Shown: in pieces, positions 63,290-64,000 of the stretch
Layout of the letters: each line of letters starts with the position of its first letter
Position numbering within the stretch: position 1 is the stretch's first letter
Source: Enoplolaimus lenunculus
Lineage: Eukaryota; Nematoda; Enoplea; Enoplida; Thoracostomopsidae
Reading direction: 5' to 3'
Assembly (NCBI GenBank): GCA_030248215.1
Contig: JASANG010003634.1
Span: 1 to 64,000 of the forward strand
Length of the DNA stretch: 64,000 bases
Program-made: the position numbers and the translations under genes
Notes under the pieces: generated by a model
Told to the model about the DNA's origin: nothing
Database searches by the model: none
Seen by the model: the letters and a program-made list of their open reading frames with translations, nothing else

Positions 63290-63480
63290 TTTGGTACCTA
63301 TTTTTTCACCTTACCCATACTTGGTGACAAGTATTTTCACGATACCCATATGGGTAAGTATTAGTACTACATAGCTAGTGGTACTTTCGGTCGAGCTACC
63401 CATATGGATAGCTCTAAAATTTTGATTACACCCCGTATGGATTGCGGTTTTGTCCGCAAGATACCCATATGGGTTTTATT
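63290..63480. repeat. Iterated palindrome ACCCATATGGGT
   Basis: TACCCATATGGGTA, CTACCCATATGGATAG and ATACCCATATGGGTTT, plus ACCCATACTTGGT, occur within 190 bp. One sits in a longer stem GAGCT...AGCTC. Confidence 0.7.
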
Positions 63481-64000
63481 TTAATAGTGGCTACAGAAAT
63501 TTTTTAAAATGTTTGTTTTGTCGTGTTATTTTGCTTGTTTGGATAGCTAGTATTTTTTCTTTTAAACTTTGTGTAGGGTGGGTCCACAGTTCTGGTAGAT
63601 GTTTTATTTCCATAAATAAATATCGGATTAATCACTCGAGTAGGTCCCAATGATTCCTGGTGTTGTTTTAAGTTAGGACTGCTTATAGATAACGAGTTGT
63701 ATATAATTTGTTTGTTGAAAATCGGGGCACACAAGCATGTGAGACTTGCTTGTCCGTTATGAGCGAAATTTTGTGAAACGGCATGCAAACAGGAAATATC
63801 CCATAAATTTGTTTATACGGAATGTTTAAAGTATAGGCAGCTTTTACCTGCACAATATGCCTGCGAAATCCCCTAAAACAGGCGTATTTTACCAGGACCT
63901 TAACATAATACAAAAGCAGTATTAATCCTTCTTAAAATTTGCTTGTAACAGCAAGAAGAACACTAGATTTGTCTTTTACGTTTTTATCGTTTAATATTTT
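63481..64000. other. No gene recognised
   Basis: AT-rich end of window. A minus-strand donor-like GCAG|GTAAAAGC at about 63849 is not backed by a recognisable exon. Confidence 0.4.

Overview
This is a 64-kb, AT-rich window of animal nuclear DNA. Its coding part is a string of short exons (43-318 bp) on the minus strand, with canonical splice sites and long introns packed with small DNA transposons. The domain mix (C-type lectin, kringle, CCP/sushi, Thr-rich stalk, tentative four-membrane-segment MS4A/CD20-like exons) suggests an invertebrate deuterostome. A tunicate is my best guess, but that is inference, not proof.

Main gene (minus strand, about 55.4 kb down to 23.5 kb): a large modular cell-surface or secreted protein. 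In transcript order the exons encode: C-type lectin domain (CTLD) 1 in two exons, with an EPN sugar-binding motif; kringle 1; kringle 2; CTLD2 in three exons; CCP1; CTLD3; CCP2; CTLD4; CCP3; CTLD5; CCP4; CCP5; a Thr-rich mucin-like stalk; an uncertain exon; and CCP6. All complete modules start and end in phase 1. CTLDs 3-5 are compact (about 91-93 residues, no long-loop region). Each is built from exons of 139, 43 and 94-100 bp with phases 1-2-0-1, so the CCP+CTLD pair was probably duplicated in tandem. Neither the first (signal-peptide) exon nor a membrane/C-terminal exon was found.

Second coding area (minus strand, 15.3-22.4 kb): five exons with hydrophobic segments, tentatively MS4A/CD20-like. 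Their phases require the order TM1-TM2-TM3-TM4, but both TM2-type exons lie downstream of the TM4-type exon, so two genes or a rearranged locus are likely. A plus-strand Cys-rich exon lies at 56.7 kb.

Left end (1-10.4 kb): an AAC-rich low-complexity tract, a hAT-type MITE with a perfect 8-bp target duplication, and a 7.3-kb insertion (2991-10267) with TG...CA ends and a TTAT duplication, placed inside an older MITE. It carries about six copies of a 177-bp repeat, three near-identical 163-bp repeats, and a strong minus-strand core-promoter-like block (TATA, Inr, six CCAAT boxes).

Transposon landscape: (i) more than 20 copies of a GGCC-ended MITE with 8-bp duplications and internal (TTAGGC)n. 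Two copies have grown minisatellites, one of about 39 x 54 bp and one of about 43 x 28 bp; (ii) two TA-duplicating palindromic MITE families, one full of TGAGTCA motifs; (iii) three TTAA-flanked elements carrying a tRNA-Gly-like module; (iv) a CAGRCCCGTAGCCAGC hAT MITE family; (v) Harbinger-like, GC-rich and long-arm foldback elements; (vi) a hairpin-dense tract near the right edge. Coordinates of degenerate repeats are approximate.
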